The notes: generated by a model not told the origin, from the sequence alone. DNA of 64,000 nucleotides from Streptomyces sp. 378 (GCF_030124145.1 NZ_JASKMS010000020.1:1-64000), one strand, 5' to 3'; shown: positions 52,522 to 62,361, numbered from the stretch's first letter. Made by a program: numbers and translations.

Positions 52522-52962
52522 TCAGATCCTGGGCGGCCGCGCCTCGTAGGGCGTGGACAACACCACCGTCGTCCGGGTCGACACCCCGGCGAGCGACCGC
52601 AGCCGGGCCAGCAGCTCCTCCAGCTCGTGCGGTGTGGCGACCCGCACCTTGAGGATGTAGTTCTCGTCCCCCGCGACGCTGTGGCACGCCTCGATCTCCG
52701 GCACGTCGGCCAGCCGGTCCGCGATGTCGTCCGGTGCACTGGGGTCGAACGGTTTCACCGAGATGAACGCCGTCATCGGCAGTCCCACGGCCTCCGGGTC
52801 GACGACCGCGGCATAGCCCCGGATGACACCCCGCTGCTCGAGCCGCCGCACCCGCTGATGCACGGCCGACGTGGACAGGCCCGTGGCCTTGCCCAGGTCG
52901 GTGTAGCTCATCCGCCCGTCCTTGACGAGCAGCTGCACGATCTGTCGGTCCAGCTCCTCCAT
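52522..52962 (-). CDS. Lrp/AsnC-family transcriptional regulator
   Basis: The 146-aa protein has an N-terminal helix-turn-helix (MSYTDLGKATGLSTSAVHQRVRRLEQRG) and a C-terminal RAM ligand domain (about 65-140) with GDENYILKVRV. Such proteins sense amino acids. The start at 52962 gives MEELDRQIVQLL, the normal family start; the ribosome-binding site is weak. Targets cannot be told from the sequence, but the downstream amidohydrolase is a candidate. Confidence 0.92.
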   Translation of the reverse strand: MEELDRQIVQLLVKDGRMSYTDLGKATGLSTSAVHQRVRRLEQRGVIRGYAAVVDPEAVGLPMTAFISVKPFDPSAPDDIADRLADVPEIEACHSVAGDENYILKVRVATPHELEELLARLRSLAGVSTRTTVVLSTPYEARPPRI

Positions 52963-53231
52963 GGCGCAAGAACCTACAGTGCGGTTGATCTCCCGGGATA
53001 CCCGAGCGGCCCAGGTCATGCCCGCTTCGTGATGAGGGCGGAAGCCGGCTGTCAGCAGTTCGGGGGACAAACACACCGCAGCGGACACCTGCGCGGGGCA
53101 TGTGACGAACGCCACAGGCCTCGAACAGTCTCCGTAATGTTCTCGTGATTACCGCCCAGGGGGCGCGGGAAGTGCTTGCTGTGGTCGAGGCCGCAGTGCC
53201 TGATACGGCCCAGCCTTAGGGGGAGAACCCA

Positions 53232-53666
53232 ATGCAGAGTCTTAAGCGCCCTGGTCGCACCGCACCCAAGCGGCAGCAGCTCGTCGTCGAGCCCGAGCCG
53301 GAGGGTGTCGAACCCGACACCTTCGACGACGAACTCGACGCCTACGACACGTTCGAGATGTTCCGGGTCGTCTGCCCGGACTGCGCGCAGCCCATCGCCC
53401 TGCTGGCGGACGAGGAGGTGCTGCCGGAGCACGCGATGTGCGCCTCGCCGTGGAACCCCTTCGGACTCACGGTCTGCGCCGGGACCGGCCGCAGGGCCGC
53501 GGACGCCCGCCCTGCGGACGAGTCCGTGGAACCGCAGGAGCAGCACACCGCCCTGCTGTTGACGCTCCCCCAGGGGCTCGACTGGCGGACCCAGCCCTTC
53601 TCGCACGTGGGCGGCCCGGGCTCGCGCCCCATCAGGGTCCCCGTCATGCGCCGCCACGCGGCCTGA
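53232..53666 (+). CDS. hypothetical protein with Cys-X2-Cys motif
   Basis: The 144-aa protein has an acidic N-terminal half (PEPEGVEPDTFDDELDAYDTF) and a CPDC motif near residue 48 with further cysteines at 70 and 82 that could form a zinc site. No family is recognised. The ATG at 53232 has a good GGGGGAGAA before it, and the gene is divergent from the Lrp gene. I believe it is conserved in Streptomyces. Confidence 0.8.
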   Translation: MQSLKRPGRTAPKRQQLVVEPEPEGVEPDTFDDELDAYDTFEMFRVVCPDCAQPIALLADEEVLPEHAMCASPWNPFGLTVCAGTGRRAADARPADESVEPQEQHTALLLTLPQGLDWRTQPFSHVGGPGSRPIRVPVMRRHAA

Positions 53667-53842
53667 GCGCGGGCCTTCTCCGCCCGCCCGCTCCCCTCCC
53701 GCAGCCGCCCCGCGCCACGGCTCGCAGACCGCCGTGGTGCGGGACCGGTGCGCCCGGAGCCGGACCGATCCGGGCGGGCCCTGAACGCACGGCCGATTCC
53801 ACCATGCGGTGACCTGTCCGGGCTCTGCCGCGTTGCCCTGGT

Positions 53843-54091
53843 ATGACCCCCATCTCCTCAGCGACCGGGCGTCAGCGCCTCCTGTACGTCCCGCCGCCCG
53901 CAGAATCGGTTCGGCCGGCTCCGCCCCGCTATCAGGACCCGCCGATCTACCGCGACCTGATGCGGACCTGGGCCGAGGGCGGCCGCACCCTGCCGGGCCG
54001 GCACGACCCGGAGTGGATGCGGCTCGCGGCCCCCTGGCGGGGCCTCGACCAGTTCAGCGTCCCTCTGGACCCACGAGATGGCGGGCGATGA
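53843..54091 (+). CDS. small hypothetical protein, 82 aa
   Basis: Codon use in the middle (YRDLMRTWAEGGRTLPGRHDPEWMRL) is strongly host-like, so this is likely a real gene despite a weak ribosome-binding site. No family is recognised. Its 3' end overlaps the convergent acyl-CoA dehydrogenase gene by 38 bases. Confidence 0.6.
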   Translation: MTPISSATGRQRLLYVPPPAESVRPAPPRYQDPPIYRDLMRTWAEGGRTLPGRHDPEWMRLAAPWRGLDQFSVPLDPRDGGR

Positions 54092-55226
54092 CCATCCGCT
54101 GGATCTGGTTGGTGCCCTCCACGATCTGCAGCACCTTGGCCTCGCGCATATAGCGCTCGGCCGGGAAGTCGGCGGTGTAGCCGTAGCCGCCGAGGATCTG
54201 CACGGCGTCGGTGGTGACCCGCATCGCCGTGTCGGTGCAGTGCAGCTTGGCCATGGCGGCCTGCCGCGCGAAGGGCCGGCCCGCGTCCTTCAGCCGTGCG
54301 GCGGCGAGGTAGAGCGCGCGGCCGGCCTCGATCTGCGTCGCCATGTCGGCGAGCATGAACCGCAGTCCCTGGAAGTCGGCGATCGGCTTGCCGAACTGGC
54401 GCCTTTCGGTCGCGTAGGCCAGGGCCTCGTCGAGCGCGGCCTGCGCCACTCCGATGGCGCACGCCGAGATGCCGAGCCGTCCCGAGTCGAGCGAGGACAA
54501 GGCGATCGCGAAGCCCTGACCCTCCTCGCCGATACGCCGGTCGTCCGGGACGCGGACGCCGTCGAAGTGGACCTGCGCGGTGGGCGAGCCCTTCATGCCC
54601 ATCTTCTTCTCCGGCACGGCGGCGCTCAGCCCCTCGGCGTCGCCGGGCACCAGGAACGCGCTGATCCCGCGCGGGCCCTCCTCGCCGGTGCGCGCCATCA
54701 CCGTGTAGAAGTCGGCGATCCCGCCGTGCGTGATCCAGGCCTTGGTGCCGGTGATCACCCAGCCGTCGCCGTCCCGCACGGCCTTGGTGCGCAGGGCGGC
54801 GGCGTCCGAGCCGGAGTGCGGTTCGGAGAGGCAGTAGGCGCCGAGCAGGCCGCCGCCGAGCATCGCGGGCAGGTGCTCGACCTGCTGCTCCTTGGTGCCG
54901 TAGGCGGCGAGCGCGTAGGAGGCCAGGGAGTGGACGCTGACGCCGAGACCGACGGTGAGGCGGGCCGCGGCGAGCTCCTCCAGGACCTGGAGGTAGACCT
55001 CGTAGGGCTGGTCACCGCCGCCGTACTCCGAGTCGTACGGCAGGCCGAGCAGCCCTGAGCGGGAGAGCAGGGTGAACAACTCGCGCGGGAAGCGGCCGGC
55101 GTCCTCCTCCTCGGCCGCCTTCGGGGTGATCTCCTGCTGCGCGATGTCGCGCACGAGCGAGATCAGGTCCCGGGCCTCCTCCGTGGGCAGTTGTCGGTCC
55201 ACCGGCTGCGGGGCGCGGTCGGGCAT
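54054..55226 (-). CDS. acyl-CoA dehydrogenase
   Basis: The 390-aa FAD enzyme oxidises acyl-CoA to enoyl-CoA. The motifs YCLSEPHSGSDAAAL (FAD and substrate loop) and ITGTKAWITHGGIAD are present, and the catalytic base is Glu370 in IVEGTNQIQRMV. The length and Glu position match the short-chain or branched-chain group. The start at 55226 follows GGGAGGAG; an in-frame codon at 55253 has no such site. It is divergent from the chitinase gene. Confidence 0.94.
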   Translation of the reverse strand: MPDRAPQPVDRQLPTEEARDLISLVRDIAQQEITPKAAEEEDAGRFPRELFTLLSRSGLLGLPYDSEYGGGDQPYEVYLQVLEELAAARLTVGLGVSVHSLASYALAAYGTKEQQVEHLPAMLGGGLLGAYCLSEPHSGSDAAALRTKAVRDGDGWVITGTKAWITHGGIADFYTVMARTGEEGPRGISAFLVPGDAEGLSAAVPEKKMGMKGSPTAQVHFDGVRVPDDRRIGEEGQGFAIALSSLDSGRLGISACAIGVAQAALDEALAYATERRQFGKPIADFQGLRFMLADMATQIEAGRALYLAAARLKDAGRPFARQAAMAKLHCTDTAMRVTTDAVQILGGYGYTADFPAERYMREAKVLQIVEGTNQIQRMVIARHLVGPEGR

Positions 55227-55444
55227 GGCGACGCTCTCCTCCCTGTCGGGCACTGGCGGACGGGCCCATGGGTGGGGGCGGCGCCGCCGGGTCGTTCTGG
55301 TGCCTGGCCGATGCTTGCGGTCCCGGGTCTCGGGCGCTGCTGACCAGCGGCTCTGCGCTGTGAGTATGCCCGATCGAAGGCATCACGTCACCAGTTAACG
55401 ACCGCTCACTTCAAGAATAAGCCGTGCGCGGCCGGCGTGGCGAA

Positions 55445-55482
55445 ATTGGTCCGCACCATTGACCCAACTGGTCTAGTCCTCC
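55445..55482. promoter_or_regulatory. pair of DasR-like operators in the chitinase promoter
   Basis: ATTGGTCCGCACCATT (55445-55460) and ACTGGTCTAGTCCTCC (55467-55482) both resemble the dre consensus, the second more closely. Their centres are 22 bases apart, about two helical turns, which also fits the direct-repeat arrangement known in Streptomyces chitinase promoters. The second element lies in the spacer of the promoter at 55459-55488, so bound regulator would block RNA polymerase. Confidence 0.8.
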
Positions 55483-55488
55483 TACTGT
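55459..55488 (+). promoter_or_regulatory. promoter of the chitinase gene
   Basis: TTGACC (55459-55464) and TACTGT (55483-55488) are separated by 18 bases and resemble the principal-sigma consensus. Transcription would start about 66 bases before the ATG. Confidence 0.6.
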
Positions 55489-55561
55489 TTCGCTCCACCG
55501 ATTCACCGCGTTCATGCCAATGAGCGCGGCCGTTCCCCTCTCCCCCACGAGGAGACACCGG

Positions 55562-56827
<1,266 letters not shown>

Positions 56828-56838
56828 CACCCGGAGGG

Positions 56839-56872
56839 AGGGGCGGAGGTCCGCCGCGGACCCTCCGCCCCT
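56839..56872. terminator. hairpin terminator between chitinase and TetR gene
   Basis: GGGGCGGAGG-TCCG pairs with CGGA-C-CCTCCGCCCC around a 3-base loop, with one bulged base. It ends in CTTCGT. It serves the two convergent genes. Confidence 0.88.
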
Positions 56873-56875
56873 TCG

Positions 56876-57532
56876 TCACGCGCCCCGGCGGGCGGGCTGC
56901 GGGGCCGGGTAGGCCGGGTCGAGTTCCTCGATCGCGCGCAGGGTGCCGCCGAGGGTCTTCACCAGCAGCTCGCACATGGTGGCGCGGGGCAGTTCGGGAC
57001 GGTCGATCCATTCGAGCGTGGCCCCCTCGACGCTGCACACCCAGGCCAGCAGCCCCATCCGCGCCGGCGCGGTGACGTCGACACGGCCGTACGCACCCTC
57101 GGCGATGGTCGTCACCACCGCCTCGCGCACCCCGTCGCGGAGGGCGTGCACCTCGGTGTCGAAGCCGACGCCGCCGCTGACGATCGTGCGGTACGCGGCC
57201 TGGTTGTGCTCGGCGTAGCGCAGATAGCTGTCGACGGTGCGCTGGACCCGGTCGACGGGGGGCAGTTCGGGACCGCTCGCCGCCAGGGTGACCAGTTCCG
57301 TGACGGAGTCCTGGATGATGGCCAGGTAGTAGCCGCGCTTGGACTGGAAGTAGTAGTAGATCAGCCCCTTCGCGACATGCGCCTGCCGGGCGATGTCGTC
57401 CATCGACAGGGCGTCGTAGGAGATGTCGGCGAACAACCTCCGCCCGATGGCGATGAGTTCGGCACGGCGCGCCATCGAGCGCTCGGTGCCGCGGGCCCGG
57501 GGGCGCGCGGCGGGCTGGGGGCTGATGTTCAA
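56876..57532 (-). CDS. TetR-family transcriptional regulator
   Basis: The 218-aa protein has a TetR helix-turn-helix (LSMDDIARQAHVAKGLIYYYFQSKRGYYLAII) near residues 40-75 and a helical ligand domain. The start used is a TTG at 57532 with AGGG 6 bases before it. An ATG at 57475 (MARRAELIAIG) is the conservative alternative. Targets are unknown; the next gene on the strand is the 46-aa membrane protein. Confidence 0.88.
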   Translation of the reverse strand: MNISPQPAARPRARGTERSMARRAELIAIGRRLFADISYDALSMDDIARQAHVAKGLIYYYFQSKRGYYLAIIQDSVTELVTLAASGPELPPVDRVQRTVDSYLRYAEHNQAAYRTIVSGGVGFDTEVHALRDGVREAVVTTIAEGAYGRVDVTAPARMGLLAWVCSVEGATLEWIDRPELPRATMCELLVKTLGGTLRAIEELDPAYPAPQPARRGA

Positions 57533-57608
57533 GGTCGACCCTGGTCTCGACGGGCGGGGGCGGGACCTCCGCAGTATGTCAGGCGCCGACGCCGGGCCGT
57601 GGGTCAGG

Positions 57609-57749
57609 TCACAGCAGCCCGAGCTGGGTCACGAGCATCGCGACGACCACGACGAGGGCCCACCCCATGACGTGCTCGACGATCTTCGGGCCGTCTTCCT
57701 GAGGGCCGCCGGTGCGGGCGCGGGTGGCGGTGACGGAGTACGCGGTCAT
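57609..57749 (-). CDS. 46-aa single-helix membrane protein (SCO1431-like)
   Basis: The peptide starts MTAYSVTATRARTGGPQEDG and ends in a hydrophobic helix VMGWALVVVVAMLVTQLGLL. The ATG at 57749 has GAGAAG before it. Its position after the chitinase and TetR genes and its form match the small membrane protein I recall as SCO1431 in S. coelicolor. The function is unknown. Confidence 0.7.
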   Translation of the reverse strand: MTAYSVTATRARTGGPQEDGPKIVEHVMGWALVVVVAMLVTQLGLL

Positions 57750-57840
57750 GGCTTCTCGCAGGGTCGGCGGTGCGGACGGACTCCCCCCGAAGTCCTGTCC
57801 ACCTTGCCACCGGAAGCGGCTTTCACGGCCGAGAGCTTGG

Positions 57841-59220
57841 TCACACGCGGACGCCCACAGCCGCCAGGGCCTTGCGCTGAGCCCCGCTCGGGCGGGCCGG
57901 GAAGTACAGGTAACAGATGCCGCCGGTACCGGAGGCGACCTTGCCGGAGGCGTTGTACCGCTTCGTCCTGAGCCAGATGTTCTCCCACTCCCGCCTGCGG
58001 TAGACGCGTCGCACGGCCTCGTCGGTCGGGGAGAAGGGGTCGTTGGCGATCACGTCGCCCTCGGCGGTGAAGCCGATGACGGTCATCAGGTGCCCGGCGG
58101 TGCCGTACCCGGCGCCGGTCAGCTCCTCCTTCAGGAACGACTGGGACGTTATGGCCGGGATGCCCGCGGCGATCAGCCTCTCCAGGTCGGTGAGCGAGCC
58201 GAGCCGGGTGACCACGCCCTGGAGGCCCTTGAACGTGGCCGCGTAGGCGGCGTTGAACGGCCAGTTGCCGCAACCGCCGTACTGGTAGTCATAGGTGAAC
58301 CGGGCCGCGTGGCAGACCTGCGGATCGGTGTACGACGGGTCGACCCAGGCGAGTTGCTCCTCGGTGAGCCGACCGCCCCAGTACTCGATGATCATCTGGG
58401 AGGACGTCGGGCTGCACCAGGCTTCGCCACCGTTGTCGTACTCGGGATACCGGCCCTTGTGGATTTCCTGCGAGTAGCGCGGGACGGCCAGTTCCTTCGC
58501 GAGGCCGGGCGCGGACGCCGGGACGGTGAACCGGTCGGGCACGTCGGAGCCCATGGCGCCGAGCCGCCAGACGGTGGGCGTGGCCTTGGTGCCGGGCTTG
58601 CGGTAAAGGGTCAGGCGCAGCCGGTACGCGGCCAGGCGCAGACCGGTCGACGGGGCGTCGATCGCCAGGGTGTCGGTCCAGACCGTGCTCCTGCCGTCGC
58701 TCTGGCCGTCGACGGAGGTGCGCCGGATGTCCTGGTCGCCCGCCGCCCAGCGGCCCATCACGTACCAGGGGGTGCTGGTGCCGTCGGTGTAGGTGCCCCT
58801 GATCTCGGCCTGGATCCAGGTGCCGGCCGGGGTGCGCGCGTTCCAGGAGACGATCACCTCGGTCGCGGGGACGGTGAGCCGGTGCACGGGCGAGGTCCAG
58901 GTGCCGTACTCCCACGCCGCGGTGGTGCCGGTGTGCGGGTCGGTGTAGTCGGCAGTTCCGGCGGGCCGGGCGATCACCAGACCCGGGCGGGTGCCCGCGA
59001 CGGCCCGGGTGCCCTTGGCGGTGCCGCCACGCCAGTCGCCGTAGGAGAGCCAGGCCCGGTTGTCGACGGTGGGGGCCGGGACCGCCCGGGCGGGTTCCGC
59101 GGTGTCGGTCGTCATGGGGGCCTCGGGGTCGGCGGCCGCCGGACCCGCGCCCGCGGTGACGGCGGCGGCGACCGCGGCGGCCAGGACGGTTCTGCGGGCG
59201 GGCTGTTCGGCTCTGCGCAT
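57841..59220 (-). CDS. exported C39-like cysteine peptidase
   Basis: The 459-aa protein has an N-terminal signal peptide with a paired arginine (ARRTVLAAAVAAAVTAG), possibly Tat-dependent. A beta-rich domain (about 45-230) follows, then a papain-fold peptidase_C39-like domain (about 235-440). The active Cys lies in GGEAWCSPTSSQMII and the His in GTAGHLMTVIGF, followed by NDPF as the third residue. The substrate and role are unknown; cell-wall or secreted-peptide processing is plausible. The start at 59220 gives MRRAEQPARR. Confidence 0.85.
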   Translation of the reverse strand: MRRAEQPARRTVLAAAVAAAVTAGAGPAAADPEAPMTTDTAEPARAVPAPTVDNRAWLSYGDWRGGTAKGTRAVAGTRPGLVIARPAGTADYTDPHTGTTAAWEYGTWTSPVHRLTVPATEVIVSWNARTPAGTWIQAEIRGTYTDGTSTPWYVMGRWAAGDQDIRRTSVDGQSDGRSTVWTDTLAIDAPSTGLRLAAYRLRLTLYRKPGTKATPTVWRLGAMGSDVPDRFTVPASAPGLAKELAVPRYSQEIHKGRYPEYDNGGEAWCSPTSSQMIIEYWGGRLTEEQLAWVDPSYTDPQVCHAARFTYDYQYGGCGNWPFNAAYAATFKGLQGVVTRLGSLTDLERLIAAGIPAITSQSFLKEELTGAGYGTAGHLMTVIGFTAEGDVIANDPFSPTDEAVRRVYRRREWENIWLRTKRYNASGKVASGTGGICYLYFPARPSGAQRKALAAVGVRV

Positions 59221-59347
59221 GGCGGGGACCCCCGGATGTCGGAGTAGGGCAGGGGCGGGGCAGGTCCGTGCACGGCCGGGACGCGTCCGTGCGTGCGCCA
59301 CATATGAGCACAGCCCGCCGTGTCCTGCCAGCACTTCGACGCGCGCC

Positions 59348-59367
59348 ACGCCTATCAATATTGGCGT
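59348..59367. promoter_or_regulatory. AT-centred palindrome in a divergent promoter
   Basis: ACGCCtATcaataTtGGCGT has perfect 5-base outer arms and a partly symmetric AT-rich centre that stands out from the 72% GC background. It lies between the C39 peptidase and the kinase genes and looks like an operator. Confidence 0.5.
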
Positions 59368-59415
59368 CGACCAGTGGCGACCGGGCAGGAGACCGTCGTT
59401 AGAGTGCTGGGCGAG

Positions 59416-60072
59416 ATGACTGACTCCTTCCGCCCCGCACCGGGTCCCGCCGCGCACGACCTGGCCGCCCGGATCCGCCGTCTCTCCCCCTCCTGCGGCC
59501 CGGTCCGCCTCGTCGGTGTGGACGGCCACGCCGGGTCCGGAAAGAGCACGTTCGCCGGGCGGTTGGCCACGGCGCTGGGCGGTGCGCCGGTGCTGCGTCT
59601 CGACGACATCGCCAGCCACGACGCGCTCTTCGACTGGACCGGGCGGCTGCTGGACCAGGTGATCGAGCCGCTCTCCCAGGGCCGGACGGCGCACTACACC
59701 CCCTACGACTGGCGGGACCGCCGCTTCGGCGCGCCGGTCCCGCTCCCGCCCGCGCCGGTGCTCCTCGTGGAGGGCGTCGGCGTGGGACGCCGGGCGCTGC
59801 GCCCCCACCTGGCCCTGCTGCTGTGGATGGAGCTGCCGCGCGAGGAGGCCTGGGCGCGAGGACGGTCGCGGGACGGGGCGGAGCAGCGGGAATTCTGGGA
59901 CGGCTGGGTCCCGGCGGAGCGCCGGCACTTCGCCGGCGATCCCTCGCGACCGTTCGCCGACCTTCTGGTACGGCAGCGCGACGAGGGATATGAGGTGCTC
60001 GCGGGACCCGCGGGGACCGTTGGACCGGACCATCCCCTCACGCACGGTGACGGACCACCCGCAGTGTGCTGA
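59416..60072 (+). CDS. uridine kinase-like P-loop NTPase
   Basis: The 218-aa protein has a Walker A VDGHAGSGKSTFAGRLA (residues 32-48) and a downstream LLVEGVGVGRRAL segment, as in uridine kinases and related small P-loop kinases. The substrate is not clear, since uridine-binding residues cannot be recognised by eye. The ATG at 59416 has poor spacing to its ribosome-binding site. A GTG at 59404 is possible and might be leaderless. Confidence 0.82.
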   Translation: MTDSFRPAPGPAAHDLAARIRRLSPSCGPVRLVGVDGHAGSGKSTFAGRLATALGGAPVLRLDDIASHDALFDWTGRLLDQVIEPLSQGRTAHYTPYDWRDRRFGAPVPLPPAPVLLVEGVGVGRRALRPHLALLLWMELPREEAWARGRSRDGAEQREFWDGWVPAERRHFAGDPSRPFADLLVRQRDEGYEVLAGPAGTVGPDHPLTHGDGPPAVC

Positions 60073-60121
60073 ACTTGTGAAGGGCCTTGCCGGACAACTC
60101 GCCGCAGCGCCTCAACTCGGC

Positions 60122-60151
60122 TTGACCGCTGGGCCGTACAGGTCTTACGTT
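60122..60151 (+). promoter_or_regulatory. promoter-like sequence
   Basis: TTGACC (60122-60127) and TACGTT (60146-60151) are separated by 18 bases. The start of transcription would be near 60158. Confidence 0.55.
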
Positions 60152-60184
60152 CTCAATGTGCGGCATCGGAGCCGCCCGCAGACG

Positions 60185-60222
60185 CGAAGCCCCCGGTTGT
60201 TCCCCCGTGATCGGGGGCTTCG
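60185..60222 (+). terminator. terminator or attenuator with two exclusive stems
   Basis: CGAAGCCCCCG (60185-60195) pairs with CGGGGGCTTCG (60212-60222) in an 11-base stem followed by TTCTGCCC. The inner CCCCCG (60202-60207) can pair instead with CGGGGG (60212-60217) around the 4-base loop TGAT. The two foldings exclude each other. Confidence 0.7.
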
Positions 60223-60501
60223 TTCTGCCCTCTTCCGGTTCTCCGGCCGCCGCGCGGGCGCCGACCGCTCACCCTGGGTCACCGCGCGCGAGTGCCTCGC
60301 CTCCGCTCCCACCTCGCCGAACGGCCCGTGCGGCACCCTACGGGGGCGCCGCCCGCGACGGTACGATGCCCTCGTCGCGACCTGCGGACGGTTGCTTCGC
60401 GCACGGCAACTGCGGTCCGTGGCACAGCGGTTCGAGCAGGGCAGCCGGCTGGGGGACGGCTCGTTGGCCTACCGACGGGGGCACGGTTCGTGGGGGACGG
60501 G

Positions 60502-62361
60502 ATGGACTTCGGCACGCAGGGCCCTCAGGCCCCGGCCGACCTCGCCTGGCTGCGAGGCGTGGACGCCTACACCATGGGCGCCTATCCGCAGGCGGAGGAG
60601 GAGTTCCGCGCCGCCGTGCGCATGGACTCCGGGATGGCCGACGGCTGGCTCGGACTGCACGCCCTGCGCGTCGACACGACGACCGCGCTGCTGCGGATGT
60701 TCCAGCACCGCGACCGCTTCGGGGAGCAGCGCTCCCGCTACCGTCGCGCGCTCAACTCCTGGTACTGGCTGGGCTGGTGGGTGCAACCCGTACTGGAGAG
60801 CCCCCGCGACCTGCTCCTCGCGCACGCCTCCCACTGGCTCGACGGCCGCCATGTTCCCGAGCTGGACCGGGCGCTCGCCGGGCTGCCGCCGGTGGACACC
60901 GACCACCAGGTCCGCTTCCTGCACTCCTGCCGCGCCTATCTGGTCAAGGACTGGGAGCAGCTCGTCCGCCACACCGATCCGCTGCTCGACGATCCCATGC
61001 TCGGCATCGAGGCGGGCCTGTTCGGGGGCATGGCCCGGGTCCGCCTGGAGATGTACGGCCAGGCCGAACCACTGCTGGCCGCCGCGCTGATGCGCTGCCG
61101 CAGCGAGCAGCCCCAGCGCAAGGAGCTGCGGTACTGGCTGGCCCGGGCGCACGAGGGCACCGGCCGCAGTGCCGCCGCGCTCCCCCTGTACCGGGCCGTG
61201 CACCGCGTCGACCCGGCCTTCATGGACACCTCGGCCCGGCTCACCGCGATAGCCGAGGGCGACGGATACGACGACGTCACGGACCTCGCCGCGATCACGC
61301 TCACCGGCGCGGGCCAGGACGTCGTGGACGGGCCCGACGGGTTCGATCCGCTCTTCGGCCCGGAGGGGCGCGACCTGAGACTGCCCGACCCCGAGCCGCC
61401 GATCACTCCCCTGCCTCCGGTGACCGTCCCGCCGGTCCGCGCCAGGACCGGCCCGGCCTCCACCCTGCCCGCCGGGCCGACCGACCCGGCCTTACTGGAG
61501 GAAGCACTCGCCGAGCTGGAGCGCATGGTGGGCCTGGAGCCGGTGAAACGCCAGGTCAAGGCCCTGTCGGCGCAGCTGAACATGGCCCGGCTGCGGGCCG
61601 GGCAGGGCCTTCCGGTCCAGCCGCCGAAACGGCACTTCGTCTTCTCGGGCCCCTCCGGCACCGGCAAGACCACCGTCGCCCGCATCCTCGGCCGGGTCTT
61701 CTACGCGCTCGGGCTGCTCGGCGGCGACCACCTCGTGGAGGCGCAGCGGGCCGATCTGGTGGGCGAGTACCTCGGGCAGACGGCGGTGAAGGCGAACGAG
61801 CTGATCGACTCGGCCCTCGGGGGCGTCCTCTTCGTCGACGAGGCCTATGCCCTGTCCAACTCGGGCTACGGCAAGGGGGACGCCTACGGCGACGAGGCCC
61901 TGCAGGTGCTGCTGAAGCGCGCGGAGGACAACCGCGACCACCTCGTGGTGATCCTGGCCGGCTACCCGGAGGGCATGGACCGCCTGCTGGCCGCGAACCC
62001 CGGGTTGTCGTCCCGTTTCACCACCCGCGTCGACTTCCCGTCGTACCGGCCCCTCGAACTCACCGAGATCGGCAAGGTACTGGCGGCGGAGAACGGCGAC
62101 CTCTGGGACGAGGAGGCCCTCGACGAGCTGCGGTCCATCGCCGGGCACGTGGTGGACCAGGGGTGGATCGACGAGCTGGGCAACGGGCGGTTCCTGCGGA
62201 CGCTGTACGAGAAGAGCTGCGCCTACCGGGACTTGCGCTTGTCCCTCTACCCCGGAGCGCTGGGGCGCGAGGATCTCGCGACGCTGCGGTTGCCGGATCT
62301 GATGCAGGCGTACGGGGAGGTGCTGTCCGGGCGGGGACCGCAGGATCCGCCCGGACCATGA
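60502..62361 (+). CDS. CbxX/CfqX-type AAA ATPase (EccA-like)
   Basis: The 619-aa protein has a TPR-like helical N-terminal half (about 1-300), a proline-rich linker (about 300-325) and a C-terminal AAA+ domain. Walker A GPSGTGKTT begins at residue 383, Walker B is VLFVDEAYAL, and the arginine-finger region is GLSSRFTTRVDFP. This is the layout of EccA of type VII secretion and of CbbX-type activases. No other secretion gene lies nearby, so the partner is unknown. The start at 60502 follows GGGGGACGGG. Confidence 0.86.
   Translation: MDFGTQGPQAPADLAWLRGVDAYTMGAYPQAEEEFRAAVRMDSGMADGWLGLHALRVDTTTALLRMFQHRDRFGEQRSRYRRALNSWYWLGWWVQPVLESPRDLLLAHASHWLDGRHVPELDRALAGLPPVDTDHQVRFLHSCRAYLVKDWEQLVRHTDPLLDDPMLGIEAGLFGGMARVRLEMYGQAEPLLAAALMRCRSEQPQRKELRYWLARAHEGTGRSAAALPLYRAVHRVDPAFMDTSARLTAIAEGDGYDDVTDLAAITLTGAGQDVVDGPDGFDPLFGPEGRDLRLPDPEPPITPLPPVTVPPVRARTGPASTLPAGPTDPALLEEALAELERMVGLEPVKRQVKALSAQLNMARLRAGQGLPVQPPKRHFVFSGPSGTGKTTVARILGRVFYALGLLGGDHLVEAQRADLVGEYLGQTAVKANELIDSALGGVLFVDEAYALSNSGYGKGDAYGDEALQVLLKRAEDNRDHLVVILAGYPEGMDRLLAANPGLSSRFTTRVDFPSYRPLELTEIGKVLAAENGDLWDEEALDELRSIAGHVVDQGWIDELGNGRFLRTLYEKSCAYRDLRLSLYPGALGREDLATLRLPDLMQAYGEVLSGRGPQDPPGP

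Larger units (their letters stand above)
55227..55561. other. divergent promoter region acyl-CoA dehydrogenase / chitinase
   Basis: These 335 bases contain no gene. The right half holds two DasR-like operators, a promoter and the chitinase ribosome-binding site (AGGAG at 55550-55554). The left part should hold the promoter of the dehydrogenase. Confidence 0.6.
60073..60501. other. 429-base leader region of the AAA ATPase gene
   Basis: No gene is convincing. A promoter-like pair (60122-60151) is followed by overlapping alternative hairpins (60185-60222), then 280 bases without clear signals up to the ribosome-binding site GGGGGACGGG at 60491-60500. Confidence 0.5.

Noticed and set aside
60160-60175. 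tRNA or structured RNA at GCGGC-atcgga-GCCGC
   Set aside because: Only an isolated 5-base hairpin is present; no cloverleaf or CCA-like end can be formed.
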